Positions 5,063-6,516 of a stretch of 6,516 nt of DNA are shown piece by piece. Under the pieces are notes generated by a model that saw only the letters and a program-made list of their open reading frames with translations, did not search any database and was not told where the DNA came from. The translations under genes and the position numbers were made by a program. The stretch comes from Streptosporangiaceae bacterium (GTDB lineage: Bacteria > Actinomycetota > Actinomycetes > Streptosporangiales > Streptosporangiaceae). Every line of letters starts with the position of its first letter. Position 1 is the first letter of the stretch. The stretch is from the NCBI GenBank assembly GCA_030045295.1, contig JASIGD010000490.1:1-6516 (forward strand). The letters are read 5' to 3'.

Positions 5063-5123
5063 TCACCCTGGGCCGTGGTCGCGCAGCACCTGACGGTACG
5101 GATATCAGGTTCCGGGCGAACCC

Positions 5124-5136
5124 CCTCCTTAGGAGG
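5124..5136 (+). promoter_or_regulatory. Kinase ribosome binding site inside a small self-complementary hairpin
   Basis: The Shine-Dalgarno AGGAGG (5131-5136) is preceded by its complement CCTCCT (5124-5129), giving CCTCCTTAGGAGG. As RNA, CCUCC can pair with GGAGG over a UUA loop, hiding the ribosome site four bases before the ATG at 5141. This decides the kinase start and suggests its translation may be held low or be switchable. Confidence 0.5.
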
Positions 5137-5140
5137 TTCG

Positions 5141-6516
5141 ATGACGGAATCCGTAAGTGATCATAGACGGCGTGCTGGCATGGCGCAGGAGTTGCAGCCC
5201 CGGGATCCGCGGAAAGTGGGCCCGTACTGGCTGCTGGGTCGGCTGGGCGGCGGAGGCATGGGCCAGGTGTTCCTGGGCCGGTCACCAGGGGGGCGGCTGG
5301 TCGCGGTGAAGGTGGTCCGGGCCGAACTTGCCGAGCAAGCCGAATTCCGGAACCGGTTCGCCCGCGAGGTCGCCGCGGCGCGGGCGGTCAGCGGCCTGTT
5401 CACGGCACCAGTGGTGGACGCTGACCTGGACGCGCCGCTGCCGTGGCTGGCCACCGCCTACGTCCCCGGGCTGTCGCTCGACGACGCAATCACCCGGCAC
5501 GGCCCGCTGCCTGCTCCGTCCGTGCTCGCGCTGGCGGCGGGACTAGCCGAGGGTCTGGGCGCGATCCACGCGGCCGGCATCGTGCACCGTGATCTGAAGC
5601 CATCGAACGTGCTATTGGCGGAGGACGGGCCACGGGTCATCGATTTCGGGATCTCCCGGGCGGCGCAGGCGACCGCGCTGACCGGCACTGACCTGGTGGT
5701 CGGCTCGCCCGCCTTCATGTCCCCGGAACAGGCCCGAGGCCACCAGGTCGGCCCGCCCAGCGATGTGTTCAGCCTGGGCGCGGTGCTTACCTTCGCCGCC
5801 ACCGGTAAAAGGCCGTTCGGCACCGGGTCCAGCTTCACCATGATGTACCGGGTCGTGGTCACCCCGCCAGACACCGGTGGCCTGCCGGCCGAGCTCCGGC
5901 CGCTAATAGAGCGATGCCTGGCCAAGGACCCAGAGCAGCGTCCCAGCACAGATCAGCTCCTAGCCGAACTCAACACCGCCCTCCCGGCAGCAGGCTGGCT
6001 GCCAGCGCCGATCACCCACGCATTCCCGTCGCAACCCCCATCAGAGCCCGGCCCAGCCGCACCCATGGCTGCCGACGACCTGTCGGCCACGCCGGTGACT
6101 GAGCTTGGCGCCGCGGCCCGCGCGAGCCCACCGGTAAGCAAGATGCCGGCGGTGACCGCGGGGACTGTGTCACCGCCAGCAGCGGCCGGGGCCGAGGCAC
6201 CCGGCGGCGGCCGCGGAGCAGGGCGGCCGGGCCACTTCCGCCTGGGACTGGCCAGCGCCGCGGCGGCGGTCGCGCTCGCGATTGCCTACCTCGTCGTCGC
6301 CATAACTGCGCACCTGCCTCCGTTTAGTAAGGCGTCATTCGCGCCCTCGTCACCCGCACCCGCGACGACCGCCCGCGCCTCAACCGGACCTCGGCCATCC
6401 CCGGTGGCGGCCACCCCCGCGACCACCCCGGCCACAACCCCGCCCACGTCCCCGGCGACCACCCCGGCCACGTCCCCGGCCACCACCCCGGCGACCACCC
6501 CGGCCGCTACCCCGGC
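5141..6516 (+). CDS. Membrane receptor-type serine/threonine protein kinase, PknB-like (3' end outside window)
   Basis: 458 residues are visible and the frame is open at the edge. ATG 5141 is chosen for its AGGAGG; the in-frame ATG at 5180 has none. The Hanks-type kinase domain (about 29-300) is complete: Gly loop GGGGMGQVF (36-44), ATP-anchoring K57 in VAVKVV, helix-C E76 in FAREVAAAR, HRDLKPSN (149-156) with catalytic D151, DFG (168-170), an activation segment with Thr at 178, 181 and 183, and SPE (194-196) in the substrate loop. An Ala/Pro-rich juxtamembrane linker follows (about 285-364), then one membrane helix (368-390, LGLASAAAAVALAIAYLVVA). The outer part is a Pro/Thr/Ser/Ala tract with no folded sensor domain yet visible. 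The kinase faces the cytosol and the tail the wall. No PASTA repeat is seen; a sensor may lie beyond the edge. Its substrates cannot be told from the sequence. Confidence 0.93.
   Translation, partial: MTESVSDHRRRAGMAQELQPRDPRKVGPYWLLGRLGGGGMGQVFLGRSPGGRLVAVKVVRAELAEQAEFRNRFAREVAAARAVSGLFTAPVVDADLDAPLPWLATAYVPGLSLDDAITRHGPLPAPSVLALAAGLAEGLGAIHAAGIVHRDLKPSNVLLAEDGPRVIDFGISRAAQATALTGTDLVVGSPAFMSPEQARGHQVGPPSDVFSLGAVLTFAATGKRPFGTGSSFTMMYRVVVTPPDTGGLPAELRPLIERCLAKDPEQRPSTDQLLAELNTALPAAGWLPAPITHAFPSQPPSEPGPAAPMAADDLSATPVTELGAAARASPPVSKMPAVTAGTVSPPAAAGAEAPGGGRGAGRPGHFRLGLASAAAAVALAIAYLVVAITAHLPPFSKASFAPSSPAPATTARASTGPRPSPVAATPATTPATTPPTSPATTPATSPATTPATTPAATP
6413..6516 (+). repeat. 12-base tandem repeat coding for (T/S)-P-A-T in the kinase tail
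   Basis: At least eight consecutive 12-base units, variants of ACCCCGGCCACC, run in frame from 6413 and are still going at the edge. They give a protein tract of TPAT, SPAT and related tetrapeptides. The tract lies outside the membrane and is probably an extended wall-spanning stalk, possibly O-mannosylated as Thr/Pro-rich exported regions in actinobacteria often are. Unit number is likely to vary between strains by slippage. Confidence 0.85.

Noticed and set aside
5180..5182. Alternative kinase start at the second in-frame ATG
   Set aside because: No Shine-Dalgarno precedes it, while AGGAGG stands four bases before the ATG at 5141.
4962..5285. Minus-strand open frame of 107 codons before the kinase
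   Set aside because: Crosses the kinase ribosome site and start in antisense, has no motif and no convincing start signal.
6413..6516. Tandem repeat considered as CRISPR array or origin iterons
   Set aside because: Units are contiguous, only 12 bases long, without spacers, and are in frame with the kinase coding sequence.

Overview
The window comes from a very GC-rich bacterial chromosome. GTG starts, near-saturated G/C third codon positions, short overlapping genes, an AcuC-type deacetylase, an actinobacterial-style membrane serine/threonine kinase and a small GntR regulator all point to an actinomycete (Actinomycetota). I cannot place it more finely from sequence alone.

Left part (1-3113, minus strand): a tightly packed operon read right to left. 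It encodes proline dehydrogenase (2184-3113), pyrroline-5-carboxylate reductase proC (1345-2187) and an AcuC-like class I histone-deacetylase-fold protein (167-1345). The joints are an ATGA overlap and a TAGTG overlap, so the three are probably co-transcribed and translationally coupled. The first two enzymes run opposite halves of the proline/P5C couple. A GC hairpin follows the acuC stop, and a further minus-strand gene appears to start at 37 and leave the window.

Middle (3114-3704): about 590 bases without an intact gene. It holds a short minus-strand open stretch with host-like codon use but no start (probable gene remnant), AT-rich islands, two copies of a TGAC-N6-GTCA operator-like repeat overlapping a good -35/-10 pair pointing right, and a leader with three strong hairpins. 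The leader ends at a perfect Shine-Dalgarno for a 253-residue secreted protein of no family I recognise (3705-4466, plus strand).

Right part (4467-6516, plus strand): a single-domain GntR-type DNA-binding protein of 79 residues (4665-4904). It has no ribosome binding site of its own, but is overlapped by ATGA with a 22-codon upstream reading frame that has an excellent one. Its codon use is looser than that of the metabolic genes, and repeat sequences like those at 3360-3394 lie in front of it. A structured intergenic stretch follows (long stem-loop, 23-base near-palindrome, Shine-Dalgarno within a small hairpin). It leads to a PknB-like receptor serine/threonine kinase (5141 to beyond the right edge), with kinase domain, Pro/Ala linker, one membrane segment and an external Thr/Pro repeat tract still running at the edge.

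No rRNA, tRNA, CRISPR array, insertion sequence or integrase is visible. The most unusual material is regulatory: the paired operators and promoter at 3360-3394 with related sequence at 4608-4637, the leader-ORF coupling of the GntR gene, and the structured leaders of the secreted-protein and kinase genes.
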